From Paenibacillus marchantiophytorum (GTDB taxonomy: Bacteria; Bacillota; Bacilli; Paenibacillales; NBRC-103111): a stretch of 45,216 bases of DNA. Positions within the stretch are counted from its first letter, which is position 1. The number at the start of each line of letters is the position of its first letter. The translations under genes were made by a program, and so were the position numbers. The notes beneath the pieces were generated by a model that worked only from the letters and a program-made list of their open reading frames with translations, ran no database searches and was not told the DNA's origin. The stretch spans positions 1 to 45,216 of the forward strand of contig NZ_BMHE01000055.1 in NCBI RefSeq assembly GCF_014640555.1, given 5' to 3'. Positions 17,029 to 26,109 of this stretch are shown here, one piece after another.

Positions 17029-19542
17029 TTACATCAAATATTGTGGATCAACATCCACGCTAATCTGCAGCTTTTCCTTGGCTGAGCGCTCTTCAAACCA
17101 CGCTACCGTTCGTCCAACGATGTCGGCAGCCTGATCTTCCCCCCGATATTTTACCACGCATTGGAATCGATATCTATCCTTGATTCGGGAAATAGGCGAC
17201 GCCACGGGTCCCAGCACGTCCATGTGGAACGATTGATCCGTCATATCGGTGCTTGTAAATAAATCCACCTGTTTCGTTGAATACTCCAGGGCAATCTCTT
17301 TCAACCGCGTTACGAAGGCTTCCGCCGAACGTACCAGCAGAGGGACCTGCTCATGCGAAAAAGTGACCAAAATCAACCGCTGATAAGGCGGGTAGCCCAA
17401 ATTCGCCCGAATATCCAACTCATGATTCGCAAAAGCAATATAATCATGCTCACTGGCATATTGCACGCTGTAATGTTCGGGTGTGTACGTCTGAACGAAC
17501 ACTTCCCCCTGCTTCTCATGACGGCCGGCTCGACCAGCTACTTGCGTCAACAGTTGAAAAGTCCGCTCAGCGGAGCGGAAATCCGGTATATTCAGCACCG
17601 TATCCGCCGCGATGACGCCAACCAAGGTGACATCCGGGAAATCGAGCCCTTTGGCCACCATCTGCGTGCCTAGCAGAACGTCAGCCTGCTTCTCTCGAAA
17701 CATCGTCAGCCATTTCTCATGGGATCCCTTTTCAGTTGTCGTGTCCACATCCATTCGAATAACACGAATACCGGGAAATATTTTACTTAACTCCTCTTCC
17801 ACACGCTGAGTTCCCGTTCCAAAATGGCGAATATGCTCCGATTGGCAGCTAGGACACTGCGTAACCTCGCGCTCTGCGTAGCCGCAATAATGACAGCGCA
17901 GCATCCGCGAGCTTTGATGATACGTCAGCGAAATATCACAGTGCGGGCATGTCGAGACGAAGCCGCACGTACGGCACATCACGAATGTCGCATAGCCGCG
18001 GCGATTCAGGAGCAAAACTGTCTGTTCCTTCTTTTGTAACCGATCTTCGATCGCTTTATACAAGGACCTGCTAAACATCGAGCGATTGCCGCTCTTTAGT
18101 TCCTCGCGCATATCGACAATTGCGACCGGCGGCATCGGCCTGCTGGCTACGCGCTCCCGCATCGTTAACAGCCGGAATGGCGGTTTCTCCCGATCTCGAC
18201 GGCGCCTTGTCAGCTCAATACTCTCCAAAGAAGGTGTAGCCGAACCCAGCACGACAACCGCATTTTGCAGCTTCGCTCTTTGCACCGCAACGTCACGGGT
18301 ATGATATTTAGGGCTTTCCTCCTGCTTATAGGAGGACTCATGTTCTTCATCAATGATAATAAGTCCAATTTGGGTAAAAGGAGCGAATATCGCGGAACGA
18401 GCGCCGATGACCACTTTCACTTGTTTCCGCGTTATTTTACGCCATTCGTCGTAGCGTTCGCCACCCGACAGACGGCTGTGCAGCACAGCGACCAAATCCC
18501 CGAATCGCCCTTTGAAGCGCTCAACCATTTGGGGAGTCAGCGAAATTTCGGGCACGAGCACGATGGCTTCTTTGCCCATATCCAAACATTGCTGAATCGA
18601 TTGCAGATAGACTTCCGTTTTACCGCTTCCCGTAACACCATGAAGCAGGAATACTTCGTTTCTTTCGGCCGCGACAGCATCGCGAATTTCGGTAAAGACA
18701 CTGCTCTGCTCTTCCGTTAACGGAAGCGGCTTCGTCCGCGCAAAAGCACGACCCGCATAAGGATCGCGCATAACCTCAACTTCGCGCAGTTCAATCCAGC
18801 CGCGGTCTGCCAAACTTTTGACCGTGCTGGCCCCGACCTCGATCGTTTCCATCAACGCTGTGAGCCGAATCGCATGCGGGTGCTCAATCAAATAGCGCAG
18901 CACATCCTGCTGTTTATTCGCCCTGGCTGGAAGCTCCGCCAATGCCTCTTCCAAGCCGGTTCCCCCTGCCGGGGGAAATACGGTTAACGCCTTCTTGGTG
19001 TTCATGCGATCCTTGACTTTCTGTTCTTCGGTAAGGATGCCTGTACTCAGCAATTGTTTAATCAGCGGGCCGTCGCTGGCGAAACGCTCCATCAAAACGT
19101 CCATCGAAACGGATCCTTTGGCTTTCACAAAATCAACAATTTCTTGAAGATCAGACATATCCAGCAGCGAATGCTCGGCAGATTCCTCGCCAACCGCAAT
19201 GGATCGCTCATACTTCGCTTTCAGAGCAGCAGGCAGCATGGCTTGAAGCGCCGTCACTTCATGACACAAATACATGCGGCTGATCCATCTGCCCAGCAGG
19301 ACCAGCTCACCTGTCAGAGGAGGCACCAAATCAAGGACATTCATGATCGGTTTGATGCGTTTAACATCCACCTGCGTCTCCTCATGCAATTCAACAACAA
19401 AGCCCTGCAGCACCCGGGGACCGAAAGGCACGCCAACCCGACTGCCGACTTCCACCCATTTGGTCAAAGATGCTGGCACTTCATAATCAAAAGCACGATT
19501 CGTTTGCTTGGCAGGAACATCAACTATGACCTTAGCGTACAT
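17029..19542 (-). CDS. priA: Primosomal replication restart helicase PriA
   Basis: PriA recognises stalled forks and D-loops and reloads the replicative helicase. The 837-residue product has the N-terminal 3'-DNA-binding domain (about 1-110; RAFDYEVP), a winged-helix region, Walker A GVTGSGKTEVYL near 305, DEEHESSYKQ, GSATPSLES, and a zinc-binding insertion with CRTCGFVSTCPHC, then CHYCGYAE and CPSC. The helicase C-domain has GTQMVAKGLDFPDVT and QVAGRAGR. The ATG at 19540-19542 lies 11 nt inside the end of coaBC, so translation is coupled. Length and motifs are complete. Confidence 0.97.
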   Translation of the reverse strand: MYAKVIVDVPAKQTNRAFDYEVPASLTKWVEVGSRVGVPFGPRVLQGFVVELHEETQVDVKRIKPIMNVLDLVPPLTGELVLLGRWISRMYLCHEVTALQAMLPAALKAKYERSIAVGEESAEHSLLDMSDLQEIVDFVKAKGSVSMDVLMERFASDGPLIKQLLSTGILTEEQKVKDRMNTKKALTVFPPAGGTGLEEALAELPARANKQQDVLRYLIEHPHAIRLTALMETIEVGASTVKSLADRGWIELREVEVMRDPYAGRAFARTKPLPLTEEQSSVFTEIRDAVAAERNEVFLLHGVTGSGKTEVYLQSIQQCLDMGKEAIVLVPEISLTPQMVERFKGRFGDLVAVLHSRLSGGERYDEWRKITRKQVKVVIGARSAIFAPFTQIGLIIIDEEHESSYKQEESPKYHTRDVAVQRAKLQNAVVVLGSATPSLESIELTRRRRDREKPPFRLLTMRERVASRPMPPVAIVDMREELKSGNRSMFSRSLYKAIEDRLQKKEQTVLLLNRRGYATFVMCRTCGFVSTCPHCDISLTYHQSSRMLRCHYCGYAEREVTQCPSCQSEHIRHFGTGTQRVEEELSKIFPGIRVIRMDVDTTTEKGSHEKWLTMFREKQADVLLGTQMVAKGLDFPDVTLVGVIAADTVLNIPDFRSAERTFQLLTQVAGRAGRHEKQGEVFVQTYTPEHYSVQYASEHDYIAFANHELDIRANLGYPPYQRLILVTFSHEQVPLLVRSAEAFVTRLKEIALEYSTKQVDLFTSTDMTDQSFHMDVLGPVASPISRIKDRYRFQCVVKYRGEDQAADIVGRTVAWFEERSAKEKLQISVDVDPQYLM

Positions 19543-20761
19543 CCGAATTCCCCGCTATGGTCGGCATACGGTCCGCTGCCAATTCAAGCAGCTTTCGCGC
19601 CACGTCTTTCTTACTCTGTATAGGCAGGGCTTCGACCAGCCCGTTACGATCATAGATGCTCACCACATTCGTGTCGCCACTAAAACCTGCGCCCGCTTGG
19701 GACACGTTATTGCCAACAATCAGATCGCAATTTTTGCGATTCAGCTTGTCCAAGGCATGCTCGTCCAGACGTTCTGTTTCGGCAGCGAATCCGATAACGA
19801 ACTGATGCTTCTTAAGCGTGCCGATTTCTTGCAAAATGTCGGGGTTTTTAATTAACTCCAAGGTGAGGGAATCGGATTTCTTTTTTATCTTTTGCTCAGC
19901 TACAACAGCAGGACGATAATCAGCGACAGCCGCCGCTTTAATAACCAGATCACTGGTATCCAATCGCGACAAAACAGCCTCTCGCATGTCCAATGCGGAT
20001 TGAACGCGAACCATTTCTACCCCGTTAGGAGCAGGCAGCGCGGAGGGTCCTGACACCAAAGTAACGGCAGCCCCCATGCGGACGGCTTCTTCAGCGATGG
20101 CATAGCCCATTTTACCCGATGAATCGTTCGTGATATAACGGACCGGATCAATCCGTTCCAAGGTGCCTCCAGCTGTCACAAGGACACGTTGATCCTTCAA
20201 TCGACCAGGCTCTCCCTGGAAATGACGCTCCACGGCCGCCATAATTTCCTCAGGCTCCGCAAGCCGCCCTTTCCCCACATACCCGCAGGCAAGCTGTCCT
20301 TCGCCAGGTTCAATAAATCGCACGCCGCGGCTTAGCAGCGTCTGCATATTCTGCTGCACAGCCGGATTCGCATACATATGCACATTCATGGCCGGTGCGA
20401 CCCAAATAGGCGCAGTCGTTGCAAGAAGCGTGGTGCTCAGCATATCATCGCCTAGACCCAAAGCCAGTTTACCGATCGTATTGGCCGTAGCAGGCGCAAT
20501 CAGCACCAAATCAGCACTATCCGCCAAGTTAATGTGCGAAACGACGGATGGATCCTTTTCATCGAAGGTATCCACAAAGACATGATGACGCGACAACGTT
20601 TGGAACGTTAACGGCGCTACGAATTGAACAGCGGATGCGGTCATAATCACACGAACCGTGGCTCCGGCCTGCGTCAATTTACTTGTTAAGGCAGCGGCCT
20701 TATAAGCGGCAATGCCTCCGCACACGCCGAGCACAATCGTTTTACCCTGCAGTACACTCAT
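19532..20761 (-). CDS. coaBC: Phosphopantothenoylcysteine synthase/decarboxylase (CoaBC)
   Basis: Bifunctional enzyme of coenzyme A synthesis: CoaB ligates cysteine to 4'-phosphopantothenate and CoaC decarboxylates the product. The 409-residue protein has the FMN-dependent CoaC domain first (about 1-185; LGVCGGIAAYKAA, PAMNVHMY and the cysteine in GQLACGYVGKGRL), then the CoaB domain (about 190-409; VLVTAGGTLERIDPVR, AAVADYRP, KKNPDIL-like segment). I chose the ATG at 20759-20761 with AAGGAAGGGG about 7 nt upstream; the frame stays open a further 44 codons through the terminator before it, which is clearly not coding. It overlaps priA downstream. Confidence 0.96.
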   Translation of the reverse strand: MSVLQGKTIVLGVCGGIAAYKAAALTSKLTQAGATVRVIMTASAVQFVAPLTFQTLSRHHVFVDTFDEKDPSVVSHINLADSADLVLIAPATANTIGKLALGLGDDMLSTTLLATTAPIWVAPAMNVHMYANPAVQQNMQTLLSRGVRFIEPGEGQLACGYVGKGRLAEPEEIMAAVERHFQGEPGRLKDQRVLVTAGGTLERIDPVRYITNDSSGKMGYAIAEEAVRMGAAVTLVSGPSALPAPNGVEMVRVQSALDMREAVLSRLDTSDLVIKAAAVADYRPAVVAEQKIKKKSDSLTLELIKNPDILQEIGTLKKHQFVIGFAAETERLDEHALDKLNRKNCDLIVGNNVSQAGAGFSGDTNVVSIYDRNGLVEALPIQSKKDVARKLLELAADRMPTIAGNSDVR

Positions 20762-20789
20762 GGATATCCCCTTCCTTAGCGCCATATGA

Positions 20790-20818
20790 GAAAAAAATAA
20801 CAACCACGAGGGTTGTTG
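20790..20818 (-). terminator. Terminator between rpoZ and coaBC
   Basis: Perfect 7-bp stem AACAACC/GGTTGTT (20811-20817 with 20799-20805, 5-nt loop), then ATTTTTTT on the minus strand. It follows the rpoZ stop by 11 nt and stands inside a run of co-directional genes, so coaBC-priA-def-fmt-rsmB either rely on partial read-through or have their own promoter. Confidence 0.82.
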
Positions 20819-20828
20819 GGTGAAGCAA

Positions 20829-21056
20829 CTATTTCTTCTGATACTTCTCTGTCTCTGTTGTCTCGATTTTCTCATAGCCAATGTAGTGTCCATAAAGTTC
20901 TTCTAACGCAACACCAACATGCTTGTGAGCCTTTTGATTTTTCAAATCTGATTTTGCTCCGTCGCGTAGGGATCTTGCTCTTTTGGAAGCAGCAACCACT
21001 AGCGAATACTTGCTATCCACGATATCAAGCAGTTTATCAATTGAAGGATATAACAT
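20829..21056 (-). CDS. rpoZ: RNA polymerase omega subunit
   Basis: A 75-residue omega subunit that helps fold beta' in RNA polymerase. The family signature is MLYPSIDKLLDIVDSKYSLV, then AASKRARSLRDG and HKHVGVALEEL, followed by a short acidic/basic tail. The ATG at 21054-21056 directly follows the gmk stop (TGAATG), with GAGGTG inside the gmk end as ribosome binding site, so it is translated with gmk. The remA-gmk-rpoZ-coaBC order equals that of B. subtilis. Confidence 0.97.
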   Translation of the reverse strand: MLYPSIDKLLDIVDSKYSLVVAASKRARSLRDGAKSDLKNQKAHKHVGVALEELYGHYIGYEKIETTETEKYQKK

Positions 21057-21695
21057 TCAATTCACCTCATCCATCCATTGTACGATTTTTGGATACATCC
21101 GTTCTTTTTTGCAATGTTCTGCCGCCAGAATCGCTTGTATTTTGGCACAAGCTGTTTCTACATGATCATTCACGATGGCATAATCATAGTGTTCCATTAA
21201 ACGGATCTCGTCAATCGCGACCGACATGCGGCTGCGAATCACTTCATCGGTTTCGGTCCCACGTGTTACGATGCGGTTCTCAAGCTCATCGAGAGAAGGC
21301 GGCAATAAGAAGATGAAAACACCTTCATCAAACTTTTGTTTGACTTGCAATGCCCCCTGCACTTCAATCTCCAGAATCACATCTTGGCCAGAGCGAAGTG
21401 TATCTTCGACAAACCGTCTCGGCGTGCCGTAGAAATTGTCTACATATTCCGCCCATTCCAGCACTTCATCCGTATCGATGAGCTGTTGGAACTGCTCTTT
21501 CGTTTTGAAGAAATAATTGACACCGTCCACTTCTCCTTGCCTAGGCGAACGGGTCGTTGCTGATACCGAGTAAACAATGTCAGGAGAAATTTTGCGCAAA
21601 GCTGCACATACCGTACCTTTGCCAACGCCGGAAGGTCCAGACAGTACAATCAGAATGCCTCTCTCACGCTCAAGAGTGTTCGTATTACTCGTCAT
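21057..21695 (-). CDS. gmk: Guanylate kinase
   Basis: Phosphorylates GMP/dGMP to the diphosphate. The 212-residue product has the P-loop LSGPSGVGKGTVC, the GMP-binding block with TTRSPRQGEVDGVNYFF, EWAEYVDNFYGTP, and ILEIEVQGALQVK. I place the start at the ATG 21693-21695, because AAGGA is about 9 nt upstream; another ATG two codons earlier is too close to it. The coding region overlaps the end of remA by 11 nt. (p)ppGpp inhibits this enzyme in Bacillus; that cannot be seen here. Confidence 0.96.
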   Translation of the reverse strand: MTSNTNTLERERGILIVLSGPSGVGKGTVCAALRKISPDIVYSVSATTRSPRQGEVDGVNYFFKTKEQFQQLIDTDEVLEWAEYVDNFYGTPRRFVEDTLRSGQDVILEIEVQGALQVKQKFDEGVFIFLLPPSLDELENRIVTRGTETDEVIRSRMSVAIDEIRLMEHYDYAIVNDHVETACAKIQAILAAEHCKKERMYPKIVQWMDEVN

Positions 21696-21945
21696 GATCA
21701 TCGTCCTTGTTAGAAAGTCTATGTGCTACCGTCTCTGGTTGTACGGCCGACAGAATGACATGATCACTGTCTGTAATAATGACGGCACGGGTTCTTCTAC
21801 CATATGTAGCGTCAATCAGCATGTGACGATCACGCGCTTCTTGAATGATCCGCTTAATCGGAGCCGATTCCGGACTCACGATCGAGATAATACGGTTCGC
21901 CGATACAATGTTGCCGAAACCGATATTAATTAATTTGATAGCCAT
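21685..21945 (-). CDS. remA: Extracellular matrix regulator RemA (DUF370)
   Basis: RemA is a DNA-binding protein that activates biofilm matrix and osmoprotection genes in B. subtilis. The 86-residue product begins MAIKLINIGFGNIVSANRII and keeps the family block SPESAPIKRIIQEARDR, then GRRTRAVIITDSDHV. The ATG at 21943-21945 has GAGGAGGAAG about 6 nt upstream. It lies between yicC and gmk as in B. subtilis. The acidic tail SNKDDDHDE reaches into the gmk start region. Assignment is firm; the regulon here is unknown. Confidence 0.95.
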   Translation of the reverse strand: MAIKLINIGFGNIVSANRIISIVSPESAPIKRIIQEARDRHMLIDATYGRRTRAVIITDSDHVILSAVQPETVAHRLSNKDDDHDE

Positions 21946-21979
21946 TAGAGCTTCCTCCTCGTGAAGCAACACTCACGCT

Positions 21980-22864
21980 TCACTCGATATTCTGTATTTG
22001 TTCCCGCATTTTCTCAAGCTCTGCTTTCATCGTAATGACCCTGGCCGTAGGCTCGGAGGAATTCGATTTGGATCCAATTGTATTGACTTCCCGGTTCATC
22101 TCCTGAATCAAGAAATCCAATTTGCGTCCAACAGGCTCTTGTTCTGTGAGCAATTGATCACATTGCCCAAAATGACTTTTAAGCCTCGTCAATTCTTCAT
22201 CCACATTCGAACGATCTGCGAATATCGCGATTTCCATCGCTAAGCGCTGCTCATCTACAGGGGCTTGATCCTGCAGCAGAGACTGGAGTCTGCTAGCCAT
22301 CTTAACGGCATAGTCCTCAACCACTTGAGGCGCCAAGACTTCCAATTCACCATGGATCCGCTTGAGCTCTGTTAAACGTTCACGAATATCCTGCTCCAGA
22401 AATGCTCCCTCGCGAAGCCGCATATCGGATAACCTAGAAACTGCCTCCTGCAAGCAGACGCACAATTCCTGTTCAATCTCCTTGTCAGGTTCCTTCCGCG
22501 ATTCCTTCATCAGAATGAGATCCGGCAGCCTCAATAACTCTTTGAGTCCGACCTGCTCGACATACCCATAGCGTTCCTTCAACTGAGCTGCAGCTTGCAA
22601 ATAAGCATCTGCCAATGCAAAGTCAACGGTTACGCTTTTCTGGGACGCCGCCTCACGTTCCGCCGTAACGAAGACGTCGACACGCCCTCTCTTTACAGCT
22701 TGCAGCACCGTTTTCTTCAAAGCGTCTTCGAAGACAGCCCATTCTTTGGGTAATCGAATCGACACTTCACTATACCTATGATTGACCGATTTCACATCGA
22801 TAAACACGTTGTATCCCGCAAAAGAACGATTCGCTTGTCCGAATCCGGTCATACTGCAAATCAT
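21980..22864 (-). CDS. yicC: YicC family endoribonuclease-like protein (YloC)
   Basis: A 294-residue member of the YicC/YloC family, for which endoribonuclease activity has been reported in E. coli and B. subtilis. Marks are the N-terminal MICSMTGFGQA, VDVKSVNHRYSEVSIRLP and the C-terminal block GRKLDFLIQEMNREVNTIGS with KAELEKMREQIQNIE. The middle is helical and charged, with likely coiled coil (about 120-210). I use the ATG at 22862-22864 preceded by GGATGTG; a further ATG lies five codons up with a poorer site. Its stop is followed after 34 nt by remA. Position matches B. subtilis yloC. Confidence 0.93.
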   Translation of the reverse strand: MICSMTGFGQANRSFAGYNVFIDVKSVNHRYSEVSIRLPKEWAVFEDALKKTVLQAVKRGRVDVFVTAEREAASQKSVTVDFALADAYLQAAAQLKERYGYVEQVGLKELLRLPDLILMKESRKEPDKEIEQELCVCLQEAVSRLSDMRLREGAFLEQDIRERLTELKRIHGELEVLAPQVVEDYAVKMASRLQSLLQDQAPVDEQRLAMEIAIFADRSNVDEELTRLKSHFGQCDQLLTEQEPVGRKLDFLIQEMNREVNTIGSKSNSSEPTARVITMKAELEKMREQIQNIE

Positions 22865-22893
22865 TCTAATCACATCCATTACCCTATTTTAAT

Positions 22894-24768
22894 TCATTTT
22901 GAAAGTGGGTACAAGTGGAAATCATGACGATTCGACTTTTCCCATACGTATTTCGTCAGATCTACGCACATCTCATAGGCCAGAAATGGCGTCATCAGGT
23001 ATATCCCGTTGAAGTAAGGCATAGCCGCATCGAGCAGCTCTTTGGCAATCTCAACGCCCATTGCCCGCCCTTCTGGACCCTTCAGTCCATCCATGCGCGC
23101 CCTGACCTCGTCCGATAACCGGATACCTGGGACTTCATTATGCAAATATTCAGCGTTCCCTCCGCTGGCAAGCGGGGCAATCCCAATAAAAATGGGAACA
23201 TTCAAGTGCTGGGTCGCTTCATAAATTTGTTCAATCAGCTTGGCATCGTAAACCGGCTGGGTCATGATGTAGTCGGCACCGGCTTCGATTTTGCGTTCCA
23301 AACGCTGAACCGCTTTATCCAGATGCTTCACATTCGGGTTAAACGCAGCGCCAACAACGAAATTAGCTTTCTGTTTGAGCGGCTTCCCGGAGAAAGCGAT
23401 GCCTTCATTCAGCTGCTTGATCATCCGAATGATCTCGAATGAGGTCAGATCGTACACCGAGCTGGAGCCGGGGAGATCGCCGAATTTGGCGGGATCGCCG
23501 GTCACGGCCAGCACGTGGTCGATGCCCAGCGCGTGAAGACCCATCAGATGGGACTGCGTCCCAATCATGTTGCGGTCGCGGCACGCGATGTGAATGAGTG
23601 GACGAGCACCCAGCTTATCCTGCACGAGGTAGCCGAGGGCCAGGTTGCTCATGCGCGTCACGGCCAGTGAATTGTCGGCCATCGTGATGGCGTCGACATG
23701 CGCATCCTGCAGGGCTTTGGAACCCTGCATGAATTTCTCGATGTCGAGATCCCGCGGGGGATCCAGCTCGACAATGACGGTTTTGCGCTGCTTGACGATC
23801 TCCAGCAGCGATGGTTTGCTGGCCGGCGGCGCGGGCATCGCCGGCGCAGGCTCGATCACGCGCACGCCCTGCGCGGGGACGGTCGTGCCAGGCGCTGCCG
23901 GCACGTAGCCTTGCAGCGCCTTCGCGACAGCGGCGATGTGCTCCGGCGTGGTGCCGCAGCACCCGCCGATGATGCGCGCGCCCAGATCGGCGAAGCGCAT
24001 CGCGCTTTCGGCGAAGTACTGCGGCGTCGCTGCATAGGTATAATGCCCGTCGACGTAGTCGGGCAGCCCCGCGTTCGGGAACGCGGAGAATGGCACGCCG
24101 GCGAGAGGAGCCAGCTTCTCCAGAGAGCGGAGAATCCCGTTCGGGCCCACGCGGCAGTTAAAGCCGATGACATCGGCGCCATCGTCCTGCAGCCGCAGGA
24201 ACGCTTCATGCAGCGGCACGCCATCCTGCGTGCTGCCTGTGCCTTCATTCGCGAATTGGCAAATAACAGGCAAGCTGCTCATGTTGCGGATGATGCGCAG
24301 CGCGAGCTGAAGCTCCTCTAGGTCATAGAAAGTTTCCAGCAGCAAACCATCGACTGGCGAATCCAGCAGAACGCTGATTTGCTCACGCAGTGAATCTTCG
24401 ACATCAACGGTGCGCACATTTTTGCGTTTCCCTGCCCGTATAGAACCGATTGCCCCTACGACATAAGCGTCATTCCCGACGGCTTTTCTGGCTAATTCAA
24501 CACCAGCACGATTGATAGCTTCTACATCGCCTTCAAGTCCGTATTTGGATAATTTCTCGCGGTTCGCCGAGAAGGTATTCGTTTCAATAAGACGAGCACC
24601 TGCCTCGAAATAGCGGCGGTGCACGTCAGCAACCGTTTCCGGTCTGAGCAAATTTAATTCTTCATACGAAATGCCGACAGGAAATCCCATCTGATATAAA
24701 TAAGTCCCCATAGCGCCATCACCAGTCAATATTTCCTGCTGCAGCGCCGTGCGAAGATCCAATTTCAT
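22894..24768 (-). CDS. Bifunctional homocysteine S-methyltransferase/methylenetetrahydrofolate reductase
   Basis: A 624-residue fusion like B. subtilis YitJ. Residues about 1-300 form a zinc-dependent homocysteine methyltransferase barrel with GDGAMGTYLYQMGFP, the ligand cysteines in GFNCRVGPNG and GGCCGTTPEH. After an Ala/Pro-rich linker, residues about 325-624 are a FAD-dependent MTHFR domain with VIVELDPPRD, AITMADNSLAVTRMSN, HIACRDRN, LAVTGDPAKFGD and TQPVYDAK. It may supply and use methyl groups in methionine synthesis. The ATG at 24766-24768 has GGGGAG about 7 nt upstream. Unlike yitJ, which is under a SAM riboswitch in B. subtilis, no S-box fits the 118-nt upstream gap. It sits between dapF and yicC. 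Confidence 0.93.
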   Translation of the reverse strand: MKLDLRTALQQEILTGDGAMGTYLYQMGFPVGISYEELNLLRPETVADVHRRYFEAGARLIETNTFSANREKLSKYGLEGDVEAINRAGVELARKAVGNDAYVVGAIGSIRAGKRKNVRTVDVEDSLREQISVLLDSPVDGLLLETFYDLEELQLALRIIRNMSSLPVICQFANEGTGSTQDGVPLHEAFLRLQDDGADVIGFNCRVGPNGILRSLEKLAPLAGVPFSAFPNAGLPDYVDGHYTYAATPQYFAESAMRFADLGARIIGGCCGTTPEHIAAVAKALQGYVPAAPGTTVPAQGVRVIEPAPAMPAPPASKPSLLEIVKQRKTVIVELDPPRDLDIEKFMQGSKALQDAHVDAITMADNSLAVTRMSNLALGYLVQDKLGARPLIHIACRDRNMIGTQSHLMGLHALGIDHVLAVTGDPAKFGDLPGSSSVYDLTSFEIIRMIKQLNEGIAFSGKPLKQKANFVVGAAFNPNVKHLDKAVQRLERKIEAGADYIMTQPVYDAKLIEQIYEATQHLNVPIFIGIAPLASGGNAEYLHNEVPGIRLSDEVRARMDGLKGPEGRAMGVEIAKELLDAAMPYFNGIYLMTPFLAYEMCVDLTKYVWEKSNRHDFHLYPLSK

Positions 24769-24886
24769 GATAAACTCCCCATTTACTAAAAAATGTAGTT
24801 ATACTGTATCACAAAATAAGGGAGATATTAAGAAAAACGTTTATCAATAATTCTGATACGTAAGAACCCTTATGATGCTTGCCAAC

Positions 24887-25723
24887 TTATTTCACAATCG
24901 TACCCGTGTAGACTTCTTCAGCCGGTCCTGTCATATAGACGTGATTGTCAGCCTCATTCCATTCAATAAACAGATCCCCGCCTTTTAACGATACGGTGGC
25001 CTCGCGGTCCGTCAAGCCATTCAACACAGAAGAAACGAGGGTTGCGCAAGCACCTGTTCCACAAGCCAGCGTCGGCCCAGCGCCTCTTTCCCAGACACGC
25101 ATATCCGTGTAGGCACGATCTCTGACCGTCACGAACTCAACATTGACTTTGCGCGGGAACATCGGATGAACTTCCAGCTTAGGCCCCCAGGCGGCCAAAT
25201 CGAAATTCACTGCATCTTCGACATAAATGACACAGTGCGGGTTGCCCATCGAAACCGCTGTAAAATGGAACTCTCGACCATCCACTTCAATCGGATGATG
25301 AACAACCTGAGCTTCATCAACGGTTGTGGGAACCTGCAGACCGTTCAAAATAGGCTGCCCCATATCGACGCGAACCGTTGACACTTTCCCGTCTTGCAAA
25401 TTAAGCTGCACCTGCTGCACACCTGCGCCAAGGGTCTCCACGGTGATCTCCGTACGGTCGATCAGCCCGTGATCATATACATATTTAGACACGCACCGAA
25501 TCGCGTTGCCGCATTGTTCGGCTTCTGTTCCGTCCGAGTTAATAATGCGCATTTTGAAATCAGCTTGTTCAGAAGGAAGTATATACACTAAACCGTCAGC
25601 GCCAATGCCGAAAAAGCGATTGCAAAGGCGGATCGCAAGCTGATCCACATCTGTCGGCAATTCGTGATGACCGGCGATTACAATAAAATCATTGCCTAGT
25701 CCATGCAATTTAGAGAAATTCAT
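24887..25723 (-). CDS. dapF: Diaminopimelate epimerase
   Basis: Converts LL- to meso-diaminopimelate for peptidoglycan and lysine. The 278-residue product has MNFSKLHGLGNDFIVI, the first catalytic cysteine in AEQCGNAIRC and the second in LACGTGACATL, plus the symmetrical SMGNPHCVIYV and the WERGAGPT segments. I chose the ATG at 25721-25723 with GGAGTG about 9 nt upstream; a GTG four codons earlier overlaps that site. It precedes the homocysteine methyltransferase gene by 118 nt and is preceded by a 700-nt repeat-rich gap, so it probably starts its own transcript. Confidence 0.97.
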   Translation of the reverse strand: MNFSKLHGLGNDFIVIAGHHELPTDVDQLAIRLCNRFFGIGADGLVYILPSEQADFKMRIINSDGTEAEQCGNAIRCVSKYVYDHGLIDRTEITVETLGAGVQQVQLNLQDGKVSTVRVDMGQPILNGLQVPTTVDEAQVVHHPIEVDGREFHFTAVSMGNPHCVIYVEDAVNFDLAAWGPKLEVHPMFPRKVNVEFVTVRDRAYTDMRVWERGAGPTLACGTGACATLVSSVLNGLTDREATVSLKGGDLFIEWNEADNHVYMTGPAEEVYTGTIVK

Positions 25724-25798
25724 TGTTTTCAGCACTCCAAGCGTGTGTTTTAGCCATTATCATAGCGTAAAAACAAGCAAATGCATAGCCCTTTCCCC

Positions 25799-25838
25799 TG
25801 TTTGACTGTTTGACTGTTTGACTGTTTGACTGTTTGTC
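25799..25838. repeat. TGTTTGAC x5 microsatellite
   Basis: Four perfect 8-nt TGTTTGAC units and a fifth ending in TC stand in a row about 75 nt upstream of dapF. The copy number is likely variable through slippage. Confidence 0.95.
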
Positions 25839-25866
25839 ACGGTTACCCTTCCTCCTCCTGGGCCTT

Positions 25867-26091
25867 ACGAACTCCATACCCTTTATTTGATCAAAATCGC
25901 TCATTCTGAAAATCTAACGATTTGCAGAAGCTCTATTGCAAGCAAATGATCAACATTTCTCCAATAAATTGCCGGGCAGCGCCAACTCCGTTCATTAAAT
26001 CTCCCAAGCAGCCAATTTACGTTCTATAAGCATCATACAGTTCATTAGATGCCCTTTGAGACCGAAAACCTCCAAAGCAAAGAAGCCTGCG
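25867..26091. repeat. 225-nt intergenic direct repeat, copy A
   Basis: Aligns without gaps to 26170-26394 at an offset of 303 nt. Shared blocks include CTGAAAATCTAA, ATAAGCATCATAC and TTCATTAGATGCCCTTTGAG. Between them scattered substitutions show the copies are old or evolving fast. No ORF spans it. Confidence 0.88.
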
Positions 26092-26109
26092 GTCGACGCC
26101 AATGGGAAA

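Noticed and set aside
23645..24321. Plus-strand open frames opposite the homocysteine methyltransferase/MTHFR gene
   Set aside because: GC-driven antisense frames without ribosome binding sites or recognisable domains.
24769..24886. SAM riboswitch upstream of the methyltransferase/MTHFR gene
   Set aside because: The S-box core motifs and terminator hairpin are not present in this short gap.
25799..25838. CRISPR array
   Set aside because: 8-nt units without spacers; this is a microsatellite.
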